DNA of 64,000 nucleotides from Chitinophaga nivalis (GCF_025989125.1 NZ_JAPDNR010000001.1:7738087-7802086), one strand, 5' to 3'; positions 42,217 through 52,050 are shown, counted from the first letter of the stretch. The notes: a model not told the origin generated them from the letters alone. A program made the numbers and translations.

Positions 42217-43131
42217 ATGTCTGTTAAAAACGAATTCATAGCATTCATACACGGGCTGCAGGACGACATCTGCGCAGCCCTGGAAAAGATAGACGGCAAA
42301 GCCACCTTCCGGGAAGACAAATGGGAACGGCCTGGTGGCGGTGGCGGCAAATCAAGGGTAATAGTTGATGGCAACGTGTTTGAAAAAGGCGGTGTAAATA
42401 CCTCTGTCGTACATGGCGCCCTGCCGGAAGTGATGGCCCAGCAGTTTGGGGTAGCCAACTGCAACTTCATGGCCTGTGGTATATCCCTCGTGATACATCC
42501 GCTGAATCCTTTTGTACCTACCGTTCACGCCAACTTCCGTTACTTTGAATTATATGATCAGGATGGCGTATTAAAAGACAGCTGGTTTGGAGGTGGTGCA
42601 GACCTGACTCCTTATTATCTGGAAGAAGCAGACGGGGCTCATTTCCACCGTACCTTCAAAGAGGCCTGTGATCCTTTTGGTAAGGACCTGTATCCGAAGT
42701 ATAAAAAACACTGCGATGAATATTTTGTGAATAAACATCGCAACAACGAAGCAAGAGGCATCGGGGGTATCTTCTATGATTACCTCCGCCCGGATGCACA
42801 AACGCCGGCGGCCTCCTTGCTGGCATTTTCACAGGCAAACGGCACTGCCTTTTTATCCGCCTATCTGCCGATAGTGGAAAAAACCAAAGCGCTGCCTTAT
42901 ACAGATCATCACAGAAGCTGGCAGGCGTATAGACGCGGCCGTTATGTAGAGTTTAACCTGATACATGACCGTGGCACCCTCTTTGGCCTGAAAACGAATG
43001 GACGTACAGAGTCTATTCTGATGAGCCTTCCGCCGGTAGCCAGATGGGAATATGACTTCCATCCGGAACCAGGTAGTCCGGAAGCCCAACTGGTAGCCTA
43101 TCTGCAACCCAGAGAATGGGTAAAGGCCTAA
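42217..43131 (+). CDS. hemF: Oxygen-dependent coproporphyrinogen III oxidase
   Basis: A 304-aa HemF-type enzyme making protoporphyrinogen IX with O2. Diagnostic motifs are RPGGGGGKSRVI, GVNTSVVHGALPEV, NPFVPTVHANFRYFEL, SWFGGGADLTPYYL, ARGIGGIFYDYL and FNLIHDRGTLFGL. It implies an aerobic life style; no anaerobic HemN is in the window. Start ATG 16 nt after hemE. Confidence 0.97.
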   Translation: MSVKNEFIAFIHGLQDDICAALEKIDGKATFREDKWERPGGGGGKSRVIVDGNVFEKGGVNTSVVHGALPEVMAQQFGVANCNFMACGISLVIHPLNPFVPTVHANFRYFELYDQDGVLKDSWFGGGADLTPYYLEEADGAHFHRTFKEACDPFGKDLYPKYKKHCDEYFVNKHRNNEARGIGGIFYDYLRPDAQTPAASLLAFSQANGTAFLSAYLPIVEKTKALPYTDHHRSWQAYRRGRYVEFNLIHDRGTLFGLKTNGRTESILMSLPPVARWEYDFHPEPGSPEAQLVAYLQPREWVKA

Positions 43132-43186
43132 TGGTAATCAACCATTACGGCCAGGATAACGAAGTATAAAAAAACTGAAGATAATT

Positions 43187-44158
43187 ATGATACGGAGAAA
43201 CAGAATCTTAAGAACATCTCCTGCCATTCGTGCAATGGTAGCGGAAACAATACTGACACCCAACGATTTTATCGCGCCATTATTTGTAACCGAAGGAGAA
43301 AATGTGAAAGAAGAGATCAGCTCAATGCCCGGTTATTTCAGGTGTTCCATTGACCTCACCATTAAAGAGGCCAAAGAATTATGGAGCCTGGGCATTAAAA
43401 GTGTGCTGCTGTTTGTGAAAGCACCGGATAGTGTAAAAGATAATAAAGGTACAGAAGCTGTAAACCCTAACGGGTTAATGCAACGTGCCATCCGTAGCAT
43501 CAAACAGGCGGTTCCTGAAATGGTGATCATGACCGATGTGGCGCTGGACCCCTACTCTTCCTATGGCCATGATGGTATTGTGGAAGGCAATGAGATTGTA
43601 AATGATCCTACTGTAGAAGTACTGGCCCGTATGAGCTTAAGCCATGCACAGGCCGGCGCCGACTTTGTAGCCCCCAGCGATATGATGGATGGCCGCATCC
43701 TGGCCATGCGTAACCTGCTGGAACAACATGGCTATACCAAAACAGGTATCATGTCCTACAGCGCCAAATATGCGTCCTGCTTCTACGGTCCTTTCCGTGA
43801 TGCACTGGATTCCGCTCCTGGCTTTGGGGATAAAAAAACCTATCAGATGGATTACGCCAACTCCCGGGAGGCGATTAAGGAAACCCTGATGGATATTGAT
43901 GAAGGAGCAGATATTATTATGGTAAAACCAGCAATGGCTTATCTGGACATTATCCGCATGCTAAAAGATCGTACAACCGTTCCCGTTAGTGCATACCATG
44001 TTAGCGGCGAATATGCCATGATTAAGGCTGCTGCACAGATGGGGTGGCTGGATGAAAACAAGGCCATTCTGGAAAGCATGACCAGCATCAAACGTGCCGG
44101 CGCGGATCTGATCGCTACCTACTTCGCGAAAGATGTGGTGAAACTGCTGAATGCGTAA
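43187..44158 (+). CDS. hemB: Delta-aminolevulinic acid dehydratase (porphobilinogen synthase)
   Basis: A 323-aa enzyme condensing two ALA molecules. Schiff-base lysines are in TGIMSYSAKYASCFYGPF and IIMVKPAMAYLDI. The metal loop at 117-130 reads DVALDPYSSYGHDG: the cysteines of zinc-dependent HemB are replaced by Ala/Asp, placing it in the Mg2+-type group. It sits between hemF and hemL. Confidence 0.97.
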   Translation: MIRRNRILRTSPAIRAMVAETILTPNDFIAPLFVTEGENVKEEISSMPGYFRCSIDLTIKEAKELWSLGIKSVLLFVKAPDSVKDNKGTEAVNPNGLMQRAIRSIKQAVPEMVIMTDVALDPYSSYGHDGIVEGNEIVNDPTVEVLARMSLSHAQAGADFVAPSDMMDGRILAMRNLLEQHGYTKTGIMSYSAKYASCFYGPFRDALDSAPGFGDKKTYQMDYANSREAIKETLMDIDEGADIIMVKPAMAYLDIIRMLKDRTTVPVSAYHVSGEYAMIKAAAQMGWLDENKAILESMTSIKRAGADLIATYFAKDVVKLLNA

Positions 44159-44196
44159 TTAAGTATCTTGCATCAAAAAAATAAACCAGCAAACAG

Positions 44197-45483
44197 ATGT
44201 ACAGCAAAAGCGAAATGTTGTTCGGACAAGCCAGGCAAGTCATTCCCGGCGGTGTTAACTCTCCGGTAAGAGCTTTCAAAAGTGTAGGCGGTAACCCTGT
44301 ATTTATGCAGCACGCAAAAGGCGCCTACATGTATGATGTGGATGGCAACAAATATATCGACTATATCAATTCCTGGGGGCCTATGATCCTCGGCCATGCC
44401 TATGAGCCGGTGGTAAAAGCCATTCAGGAACATGCCGCCTATTCCACCTCTTTTGGTGCACCTACCGCGCTGGAAACAAAGATCGCGGAACTGATTACCA
44501 GCATGGTGCCCAACATCGACATGATACGCATGGTCAACTCCGGTACGGAAGCCTGTATGACCGCCATCCGGCTGGCCAGAGGCTATACCGGCCGTAATAA
44601 ATTCATCAAATTTGAAGGTTGTTACCATGGCCATGCAGATGCATTTCTGGTGAGTGCCGGCAGTGGTGTTGCTACACTCGGTATCCAATCCGTTCCCGGC
44701 GTAACAGCTGGCGTAGCCTCCGATACCCTCGCTGCTCCCTATAACAATCTGCCTGCAGTAGAAGAACTGGTAGCCGGTAATAAAGACGAAATTGCTGCCA
44801 TCATTGTGGAACCGGTAGCCGGTAATATGGGTTGTATCCTGCCACAGGCAGGCTTTCTGGAAGGACTGCGGAAAATATGCGACGAAAACGGCATCCTGCT
44901 CATCTTTGATGAAGTAATGACCGGTTTCAGACTTGCCCGCGGTGGTGCACAGGAATTACTGGGTATCAAAGCCGACCTGGTGACCTTCGGTAAAATCATT
45001 GGCGCTGGTATGCCGGTAGGTGCAGTAGCCGGACCGAAAGAAATCATGGAACACCTGGCCCCTGCCGGAAAAGTATACCAGGCAGGTACCCTGAGCGGTA
45101 ACCCGATCGCTATGATTGCCGGTTATACGCTGTTACAGACACTCAACGACAACCCGGTTATCTACGATCAGCTGGAAGAAAAATCCAACTATCTTATCAA
45201 CGGATTAAAAGAAGCCTTCGGCGCTGCCGGTGTGGTATATAGTATCAATCATATCGGTTCGATGTTAAGTGTTCACTTCACCGAATATCCGATCATCGAT
45301 TTCACGGCTGCTTCTGCGGCCAATAATGAGCTGTTCAAACGTTTCTTCCATGCCATGCTGGAACGTGGCGTATACTTACCGCCATCTGCCTTCGAAAGCT
45401 GGTTTATGACGAATGCGCTCACTACAGAAGACCTGGACACAACCATACAAGCTGCTAAATCTGCCATGCAGGCAATCAAATAG
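44197..45483 (+). CDS. hemL: Glutamate-1-semialdehyde 2,1-aminomutase
   Basis: A 428-aa PLP enzyme converting GSA to ALA. FKSVGGNPVFMQHAKGAYMY, MVNSGTEACMTAIRLARG, FEGCYHGHADAFLVSAGSG, LLIFDEVMTGFRLA and the PLP lysine in LVTFGKIIGAGMPVGA are present. Last gene of the operon, with a strong terminator 29 nt after the stop. The enzymatic order (hemA then hemL then hemB) is not the gene order. Confidence 0.97.
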   Translation: MYSKSEMLFGQARQVIPGGVNSPVRAFKSVGGNPVFMQHAKGAYMYDVDGNKYIDYINSWGPMILGHAYEPVVKAIQEHAAYSTSFGAPTALETKIAELITSMVPNIDMIRMVNSGTEACMTAIRLARGYTGRNKFIKFEGCYHGHADAFLVSAGSGVATLGIQSVPGVTAGVASDTLAAPYNNLPAVEELVAGNKDEIAAIIVEPVAGNMGCILPQAGFLEGLRKICDENGILLIFDEVMTGFRLARGGAQELLGIKADLVTFGKIIGAGMPVGAVAGPKEIMEHLAPAGKVYQAGTLSGNPIAMIAGYTLLQTLNDNPVIYDQLEEKSNYLINGLKEAFGAAGVVYSINHIGSMLSVHFTEYPIIDFTAASAANNELFKRFFHAMLERGVYLPPSAFESWFMTNALTTEDLDTTIQAAKSAMQAIK

Positions 45484-45511
45484 TTAACATTTCAATCCTG
45501 TGCTGAGTGGT

Positions 45512-45546
45512 AAGGGTTGACCTTTAAAGGTCAACCCTTTTTATTT
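45512..45546 (+). terminator. Terminator of the hem operon
   Basis: Perfect 14-bp palindrome AAGGGTTGACCTTT (45512-45525) with complement (45526-45539), followed by Ts. Confidence 0.92.
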
Positions 45547-45693
45547 ATACCGCGCTAATATAAGCTGGTGGCGGAAAACAGCAGCTGGTACGTTTGCCTG
45601 CCACCCTTCCGCAGCCATCCGCACTTCCCACTTGCTGACGGGCTTATTATGCCGTTCAACATAAAGTAATATGCAACTTATATCATAAACTAT

Positions 45694-45701
45694 TAATTTT
45701 G
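45694..45701 (+). promoter_or_regulatory. -7 box directly before the 45.7 kb gene
   Basis: TAATTTTG matches TAnnTTTG; the ATG at 45708 follows after 6 nt, as for fmt. No clear -33 TTG. Confidence 0.45.
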
Positions 45702-45707
45702 CCGGGC

Positions 45708-46133
45708 ATGAACGAACGGATTGCTATATTGAAACGGAGTATGTATGTCTGTTTCCTGCTGTGTTTGCAGCTGGCAACCACTTTTATGCCCGCTCTTGCC
45801 GCGCATCGTCACCTGATGCTGCACGAGATCACGGTACAGCAACAGCAGCAGGACGTGTTGCAGAACCTGCTCACCAAACTTCCCGTTCAGCTGGAAGAAG
45901 ATGACAGCGATACGCCCGATGTAGTACATGCTACCAAACATCGCCGTAAGACACGTTACTATCTGACGGCTTCTTCTCAACAATTCAGTATTGCCACCCG
46001 TATTGTCTATCTTGATACAGACAGTATTGCGCAAAGCAATTATATCCCGGAAAACAAAACCGGCGAATACAGTGGCAAAAAAGCCTTTTTACCCGCATAT
46101 TATACTTTCCTCTTCCGGTTTACGCCATTTTGA
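45708..46133 (+). CDS. Hypothetical exported protein
   Basis: About 141 aa. An N-terminal signal sequence (MNERIAILKRSMYVCFLLCL to MPALA) is followed by a Gln-rich stretch (HEITVQQQQQDVLQNLL), an acidic patch (EEDDSDTPDV) and a Tyr/Phe-rich C-terminus. No family recognised. ATG 45708 fits a signal peptide and a -7 box 6 nt upstream; a TTG at 45699 overlaps that box. It lies between the heme operon and the RND efflux operon, 125 nt before the latter, and may or may not belong to it. Confidence 0.6.
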   Translation: MNERIAILKRSMYVCFLLCLQLATTFMPALAAHRHLMLHEITVQQQQQDVLQNLLTKLPVQLEEDDSDTPDVVHATKHRRKTRYYLTASSQQFSIATRIVYLDTDSIAQSNYIPENKTGEYSGKKAFLPAYYTFLFRFTPF

Positions 46134-46258
46134 GTACTGCCCACAGCCACAGTTGACTTTATTTTTCTAACTATGTTTCAACACCGCTGCAACAGCGGTT
46201 GAGACCGTGTTGTGTTGTATTCATTTATTCGCCATTGGCGGAGCAATCTTTTATTTCT

Positions 46259-47377
46259 ATGCGTCAATATACAGGGATTTATACATCGCTGATCGTCCTT
46301 TTCATGGCTGGTTGTGCCACCAAAGGCGAAAGCGGAAACCAGGAAGTACTCAAATCATTGCCTGTTACCAAACTGGTAGCAAAAGACACCATGCTTCACC
46401 GCTCTTATGTCACCGATATTCAGGCCGTGCAGAATGTGGAAATAAGAGCCCGGGTAAACGGGTTTCTCGATAAAATATATATCGATGAAGGACAGGAAGT
46501 AAAAAAAGGACAGCTGCTCTTTGGCATCAATGATGCCGAATACCGCGCAGAACTGGCCAAAGCAAAAGCAGTACTCAGCAATGTAGTGGCAGAAGCCAAA
46601 GCCGCAGCGCTGGAACTGGACCGCGTTACATTACTGGTAGACAAAAAAGTAGTAGCCGCTTCCGAACTGGAAGTAGCCAAAGCCCGGCTGGCAGCTGCCC
46701 AGGCAAAAATAGACGAAGCCCGCTCCACTGCCGGCAATGCAGAAATGCACCTTTCCTACACCAGTATCCGTGCGCCATTTGATGGCATTGTAGACCGTAT
46801 TCCGCTGAAAAAAGGAAGTCTCATCAGTGAAGGCACCTTGCTCACTACGGTATCGGATACACGGGAAATATATGCTTATTTTAATGTATCGGAAACAGAA
46901 TACCTGCAATACAACAAAGCCCTCGCCAAAGGCGATAACAGCTACCGCCAGGTAGGCCTGGTGCTGGCTGATGGCAGTGATTACAGCCATTCCGGCAAAA
47001 TCGAAACCATGGAAGGCGAGTTCGAAGAAAATACCGGCTCCATTGCTTTCCGTGCCCGTTTCCCTAATCCCTCCAAACTGCTGAAACATGGCGCCAGCGG
47101 GAAAGTACGCCTGACCACTGAAATGGACAGCGCCGTTATCATCCCACAGAAAGCTGTGTTTGAAATGCAGGATAAAAACTATGTATTTGTAGTAGATGCC
47201 GCTAATAAGGTGAAGATGAAAAACTTTATTCCACAGGCCCGCTTTGCACATTTCTACATCGTTCAATCCGGCCTGCAACCCGGTGAACGTATTGTGTGCG
47301 AAGGCGTGCGCAACATCCGTGATGGTATCCAGATCGCGCCACGTGCCGTATCCATGGATAGTTTATTGAGTTTATAA
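46259..47377 (+). CDS. RND efflux periplasmic adaptor (membrane fusion lipoprotein)
   Basis: A 372-aa MexE/AcrA-type adaptor. A lipoprotein signal (IYTSLIVLFMAGC) precedes VEIRARVNGFLDKIYIDEGQEVKKGQ (lipoyl half-motif), a coiled-coil hairpin rich in Ala/Lys (about 90-155), the second lipoyl half TSIRAPFDGIVDRIPLKKGS, and the beta-barrel end AVFEMQDKNYVFVVD. ATG 46259 opens the signal peptide. It is the first gene of the efflux operon; 32 nt separate it from the permease. Confidence 0.94.
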   Translation: MRQYTGIYTSLIVLFMAGCATKGESGNQEVLKSLPVTKLVAKDTMLHRSYVTDIQAVQNVEIRARVNGFLDKIYIDEGQEVKKGQLLFGINDAEYRAELAKAKAVLSNVVAEAKAAALELDRVTLLVDKKVVAASELEVAKARLAAAQAKIDEARSTAGNAEMHLSYTSIRAPFDGIVDRIPLKKGSLISEGTLLTTVSDTREIYAYFNVSETEYLQYNKALAKGDNSYRQVGLVLADGSDYSHSGKIETMEGEFEENTGSIAFRARFPNPSKLLKHGASGKVRLTTEMDSAVIIPQKAVFEMQDKNYVFVVDAANKVKMKNFIPQARFAHFYIVQSGLQPGERIVCEGVRNIRDGIQIAPRAVSMDSLLSL

Positions 47378-47409
47378 TCACCTTGCTTATTAGCTGAAAC
47401 TACAAATCA

Positions 47410-50400
47410 ATGTTTGATACTTTTATAAAACGACCGGTGTTATCACTGGTCATATCGCTTATTATCACGTTGGTAGGCTTACTGGCCCTGTTTACACTGC
47501 CGGTAACCCAGTTCCCCGACATCGTACCTCCTTCTGTTACCGTTACCGCCAAATATACCGGCGCCAACGCAGAAGTATCTGCCAAAGCCGTTTCTACACC
47601 GCTGGAACGCGCCATCAACGGGGTGCCCGGCATGACCTACATGTCGTCGGTATCCAGTAACGACGGTATCACTGTCATCCAGGTATTTTTCCAGGTGGGT
47701 ACCGACCCCGACCAGGCTGCCGTAAACGTTCAAAACAGGGTAGCCACCATTATCGATGAATTACCGGAAGAAGTAATCAAAGCGGGTGTAACCACGGAAA
47801 AAGAGGTAAACAGTATGCTGCTTTATCTCAACGTGATGAGTGAAGACACTACGCTCAACGAACAGTTTATCTACAACTTTGCAGACATCAACGTACTGCA
47901 GGAACTGAAACGTATTGACGGGGTAGGCCGTGCGGAAATCATGGGCGCCAAGGAATACGCCATGCGTATATGGCTGAAACCCGATCGCATGCTGGCATAC
48001 AACGTATCTGCGGATGAAGTGATTCAATGCATCCGCAAACAAAATATCGAAGCCGCTCCCGGAAAAACCGGCGAAAGCTCCGATAAAAATCCATTGATGT
48101 TACAGTATGTACTGCGTTACACGGGTAAGTTCTTTGAACCGCAGCAATACGAACAGATTGTACTGCGCGCCGGCAACGATGGATCTGTACTGCACCTGAA
48201 AGATATTGCCGATGTCGAATTCGGCTCACTCACCTACAGCATGGTGTCTAAAACAGATGGTAAACCTTCTGCTTCCATCATGCTCAAACAAAGACCCGGC
48301 TCCAATGCACGTGAGGTGATCAACAATGTGAAACAGAAGATGGAGGAAATGAAAAATACTTCTTTTCCGCCGGGCATGACTTTCAACTTCAACTACGATG
48401 TATCCCGCTTCCTCGACGCTTCTATTCATGAAGTAGTACGCACCTTGTTTGAAGCGTTCCTGCTGGTATTCATCGTGGTATTTATATTCCTGCAGGATTT
48501 CAGGTCTACCCTTATTCCGGCGCTGGCCGTACCGGTAGCGCTGATCGGTACACTGGCATTTATGCAGATGATGGGCTTTTCCATTAACCTGCTTACGCTG
48601 TTTGCACTGGTGCTGGCCATTGGTATTGTGGTAGATAATGCGATTGTGGTAGTAGAGGCCGTACACGTGAAGATGACTGAAGAACACCTGCCGCCGATGG
48701 AGGCTACCCTGGCTGCTATGCGGGAAATCAGCGGCGCCCTGGTGGCTATTACCCTGGTGATGTCGGCCGTGTTTATTCCGGTAGCATTCCTCTCCGGTCC
48801 GGTGGGGGTATTTTACCGGCAGTTCTCCCTCACACTCGCCATCTCCATTGTGATATCGGGTATCAATGCGGTCACGTTAACGCCTGCACTGTGTGCGATT
48901 ATGCTGAAAGATACCCATGGCAAGCCACGCAAAAAGAACCTGCTGCAACGTTTCTTCAACACCTTCAATAAAGGATACACCGCTACAGAAAACAAGTATG
49001 CGAAACTGATCAGCTTTATTGCCGGCAGAAGATTAATCACGCTGGCCTGTCTCGTATTTTTCTTTGCCGCTACCTGGGGTGTCAGCGCGATCCTGCCTTC
49101 CGGCTTTATTCCAACAGAAGACCAGGGTATGATCTATGTAAACGTGACTACACCGCCGGGAGCTACGGTAGAACGTACAGAAGAAGTGCTGGACCAGGTG
49201 CAGGCCATTGCGGCGCAGCTGGGCGAAGTGGAATCCGTATCTACCCTGGCAGGTTACAGCCTGGTGAATGAAGTAGCCGGCGCCTCCTACGGTATGGGTA
49301 TGGTGAACCTGAAACCATGGGAAGCACGCGATGCATCTGTACAGGATATCATTAAAATACTGCAGGAGAAAACAGCCGGTATTGCAGATGCCAGCATAGA
49401 ATTTTTCCCGCCGCCTACCGTACCGGGCTTCGGTAACTCCAGCGGATTTGAATTACGCTTACTGGATCGCAGCGGTAGCGGAGATCTCCGTCAGACGGCG
49501 CAAATCACCAACCAGTTTATTGACGCGTTGAAAAAAAGACCGGAAATAGGCAGCGCCTTTACCAGTTTTGATGCCGATTTCCCGCAATATCTCATTCATG
49601 TGGATCAGGCCATGGCAGCGAAAAAAGGCGTAAGCATCGAGAATGCCATGAGCAACCTGCAAACACTGATGGGCAGCTTTTATGCCTCGAACTTTATCCG
49701 CTTTGGTCAGATGTACAAAGTAATGGTACAGGCAGATCCGCACTACAGAACCAAACCAGACGATCTGTTGCGCCTCTACGTAAAAAATGACCGCGGTGAA
49801 ATGGTCTCCTACTCGGACTTTGTGAAACTGGAACGGGTATATGGCCCGGAACAGCTCACCCGCTACAATATGTATACTGCCGCTATGATCAATGGGGATG
49901 CCGCCGCCGGCTTCAGTAGCAGCCAGGCGATTGCCGCTGTTCAGGAAGTAGCTGCGAAAGAATTACCTCGTGGCTATAGCTATGAGTGGAGCGGTATGAC
50001 ACGGGAACAGATTCTCTCCGGTAACCAGGCGATCTACATTTTTATCATTGTATTGATATTCGTGTACCTGTTGCTCGCAGCACAGTACGAAAGTTTCCTG
50101 TTGCCACTGCCGGTGTTGCTGTCATTACCAGCAGGTATCTTCGGCGCCTTCTTCTCCCTGAAATTACTGGGACTGGAGAACAACATCTATGCGCAGGTGG
50201 CGCTGGTAATGCTCGTAGGCTTGTTAGGTAAAAATGCGATCCTGATCGTAGAATTTGCAATTCTCCGTAATAAACACGGGGCTTCTGTACTCAATGCAGC
50301 CAAAGAAGGCGCGGTATCCAGGCTGCGCCCTATTCTGATGACCTCCTTCGCTTTCATTGCGGGGCTGATTCCTTTATGTATTGCTTCCGGTGCGGGTGCT

Positions 50401-50550
50401 ATGGGTAACCGTTCTATCGGTACCGCCGCTGCAGGTGGGATGCTTATCGGTACGCTCTTCGGGGTGATCATCATTCCCGGATTATATGTGCTGTTTGCCA
50501 GTATGACCAGAAAAAAATCCGTTGAACTTAAAGCTTACACCAATGAATAA
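47410..50550 (+). CDS. RND multidrug efflux permease (HAE1 family)
   Basis: A 1046-aa AcrB/MexF-type inner-membrane proton antiporter with 12 helices and two large periplasmic loops. It begins FDTFIKRPVLSLVISLIITL. The proton-relay pair of TM4 (AcrB D407/D408) reads VVDNAIVVVEAV: Asp409 is kept but the second Asp is Asn410. The TM10 Lys is kept in GLLGKNAILIVEFA. Substrates are unknown. It overlaps the downstream outer-membrane factor gene by 8 nt. Confidence 0.96.
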   Translation: MFDTFIKRPVLSLVISLIITLVGLLALFTLPVTQFPDIVPPSVTVTAKYTGANAEVSAKAVSTPLERAINGVPGMTYMSSVSSNDGITVIQVFFQVGTDPDQAAVNVQNRVATIIDELPEEVIKAGVTTEKEVNSMLLYLNVMSEDTTLNEQFIYNFADINVLQELKRIDGVGRAEIMGAKEYAMRIWLKPDRMLAYNVSADEVIQCIRKQNIEAAPGKTGESSDKNPLMLQYVLRYTGKFFEPQQYEQIVLRAGNDGSVLHLKDIADVEFGSLTYSMVSKTDGKPSASIMLKQRPGSNAREVINNVKQKMEEMKNTSFPPGMTFNFNYDVSRFLDASIHEVVRTLFEAFLLVFIVVFIFLQDFRSTLIPALAVPVALIGTLAFMQMMGFSINLLTLFALVLAIGIVVDNAIVVVEAVHVKMTEEHLPPMEATLAAMREISGALVAITLVMSAVFIPVAFLSGPVGVFYRQFSLTLAISIVISGINAVTLTPALCAIMLKDTHGKPRKKNLLQRFFNTFNKGYTATENKYAKLISFIAGRRLITLACLVFFFAATWGVSAILPSGFIPTEDQGMIYVNVTTPPGATVERTEEVLDQVQAIAAQLGEVESVSTLAGYSLVNEVAGASYGMGMVNLKPWEARDASVQDIIKILQEKTAGIADASIEFFPPPTVPGFGNSSGFELRLLDRSGSGDLRQTAQITNQFIDALKKRPEIGSAFTSFDADFPQYLIHVDQAMAAKKGVSIENAMSNLQTLMGSFYASNFIRFGQMYKVMVQADPHYRTKPDDLLRLYVKNDRGEMVSYSDFVKLERVYGPEQLTRYNMYTAAMINGDAAAGFSSSQAIAAVQEVAAKELPRGYSYEWSGMTREQILSGNQAIYIFIIVLIFVYLLLAAQYESFLLPLPVLLSLPAGIFGAFFSLKLLGLENNIYAQVALVMLVGLLGKNAILIVEFAILRNKHGASVLNAAKEGAVSRLRPILMTSFAFIAGLIPLCIASGAGAMGNRSIGTAAAGGMLIGTLFGVIIIPGLYVLFASMTRKKSVELKAYTNE

Positions 50551-51973
50551 ACGAATATATCAATATGCTTTATGCGCCTGTCTGGCTACCGGTGCTGCCG
50601 CCTGTTCCACACAGAAGGCACTGGTGCTTCCAGAGCGTATAACCGTACCCGTTACTTCCGATAACAACAGCGATACCTTGTCGCTGACAGGTTTTGAACA
50701 GGTATTCCAGGATCCGCATCTGCGTAGTCTCATCGACTCCGCCCTGCGGAACAACTACGACCTGTTATCCGCTTCCCAACAGGTTTCTGCCGCTCAGGCG
50801 CGGCTCATGATGGCCAAAAATGCGTGGCTGCCGTCTGTCAACCTGGCCCTGGCCGCCGGAGTGGATCATTACGCCGACTATACCCTCAACGGGGTGGGTA
50901 ACTACGATACCAACCTCTCGCCTAATATCAGCAAGGATCAGCGTATTCCGGGCACAACGCCGGAATACTTCGCCGGTATCCGCAGCAGCTGGGAAATTGA
51001 CCTGTGGGGTAAACTGAAAAGTCAGCGGCAGGCTTCCTATGCCCGCTTCCTGGCCAGTACCCAGGGACGCAGACTGCTGATCACACAGGTAGTAGCCGGC
51101 ATCACCGGTTTATACTATGAGCTGATGGCGATGGATAATGAACTGATCATCATCCATCGCAACATTAAACTGCAGGAAGCTGCCGTAGCAACGGTGAATA
51201 TTCAGAAAGCCGGTGGCAGGGCTACAGAGCTGGCCGTACAACAATTCACGGCCCAGCTGCTGAGTACCCAGGCACTGGAATATGGCGTAAGACAAGAAAT
51301 TACGGCACTGGAAAATCAGATCAATGCGCTCTCCGGCCGGTTACCACAGCCGACAAAACGCAGTACAGTACAGGATTCCGCCGCGTTGCCACCGATCGTA
51401 AAAGGAGGTATTCCGGCGCAGTTGCTGCTGCAACGCCCGGATGTACAACGCGCCGAGCTGGAACTGACCGCTGCCAAAGCAGACGTAAAAGCGGCCAGGG
51501 CAGCCTTTCTGCCGGCAATTACCATTACACCTTATGCGGGCTACAATGCCTTCAAGGCGAATCTCCTGTTTCAGTCGCCCGCCTCGCTGGCCTGGGGTGT
51601 ACTGGGTAATATGACCACCCCCATCTTCAATCAGAAACAGCTCAAAGCACAATATAATATCAGTAAAACAAGCGCCTATACAGCCTTCTACAATTATCAG
51701 CAGGCGATTGTAAATGGTTATCAGGAAGTAGCTACGGCGCTGAACAAAGTAGATAACCAGCAACAGGCTTTTACGCTGAAAAGCAAGGAAGTAGGCGTGC
51801 TGAAAGAAGCGGTAGCTACCGCTAATATTCTTTTCACTACAGGTTATGCCAACTACCTGGAGGTGATTACGGCACAGAAGAATGTACTGGAAGCAGAACT
51901 GGCACTGGTAAGTACCCGTCGTAATGTATACCAGGGAATGGTATCCCTGTATCGTTCGTTGGGCGGCAATTAA
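50543..51973 (+). CDS. TolC/OprM-type outer-membrane efflux factor
   Basis: A 476-aa NodT-family outer-membrane lipoprotein: signal with lipobox GAAACS, then two OEP repeats (SLIDSALRNNYDLLSASQQV and AQLLLQRPDVQRAELELTAA), WEIDLWGKLKSQRQASYARF and a closing KNVLEAELALVSTRRNVYQG. ATG 50543 lies inside the permease stop region (ATGAATAA), giving an 8-nt overlap and translational coupling. It completes a tripartite pump. Confidence 0.95.
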   Translation: MNKRIYQYALCACLATGAAACSTQKALVLPERITVPVTSDNNSDTLSLTGFEQVFQDPHLRSLIDSALRNNYDLLSASQQVSAAQARLMMAKNAWLPSVNLALAAGVDHYADYTLNGVGNYDTNLSPNISKDQRIPGTTPEYFAGIRSSWEIDLWGKLKSQRQASYARFLASTQGRRLLITQVVAGITGLYYELMAMDNELIIIHRNIKLQEAAVATVNIQKAGGRATELAVQQFTAQLLSTQALEYGVRQEITALENQINALSGRLPQPTKRSTVQDSAALPPIVKGGIPAQLLLQRPDVQRAELELTAAKADVKAARAAFLPAITITPYAGYNAFKANLLFQSPASLAWGVLGNMTTPIFNQKQLKAQYNISKTSAYTAFYNYQQAIVNGYQEVATALNKVDNQQQAFTLKSKEVGVLKEAVATANILFTTGYANYLEVITAQKNVLEAELALVSTRRNVYQGMVSLYRSLGGN

Positions 51974-51997
51974 GGGAAGACAGGCTATGTAAGGGAG

Positions 51998-52050
51998 GAC
52001 GCCTCCTGTTGAAAGCTGTGATACAGCGTTTCAACAGGAGGCGTCTTCTT
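51998..52050. terminator. Bidirectional terminator after the efflux operon
   Basis: 17-bp arms GACGCCTCCTGTTGAAA (51998-52014) and complement (52029-52045), with an inner GCTGT/ACAGC stem, followed by TCTTCTTT. Confidence 0.9.

Noticed and set aside
46184..46200. ACCGCTG/CAGCGGT hairpin as a terminator before the efflux operon
   Set aside because: Short 7-bp stem with no T tract on either strand.
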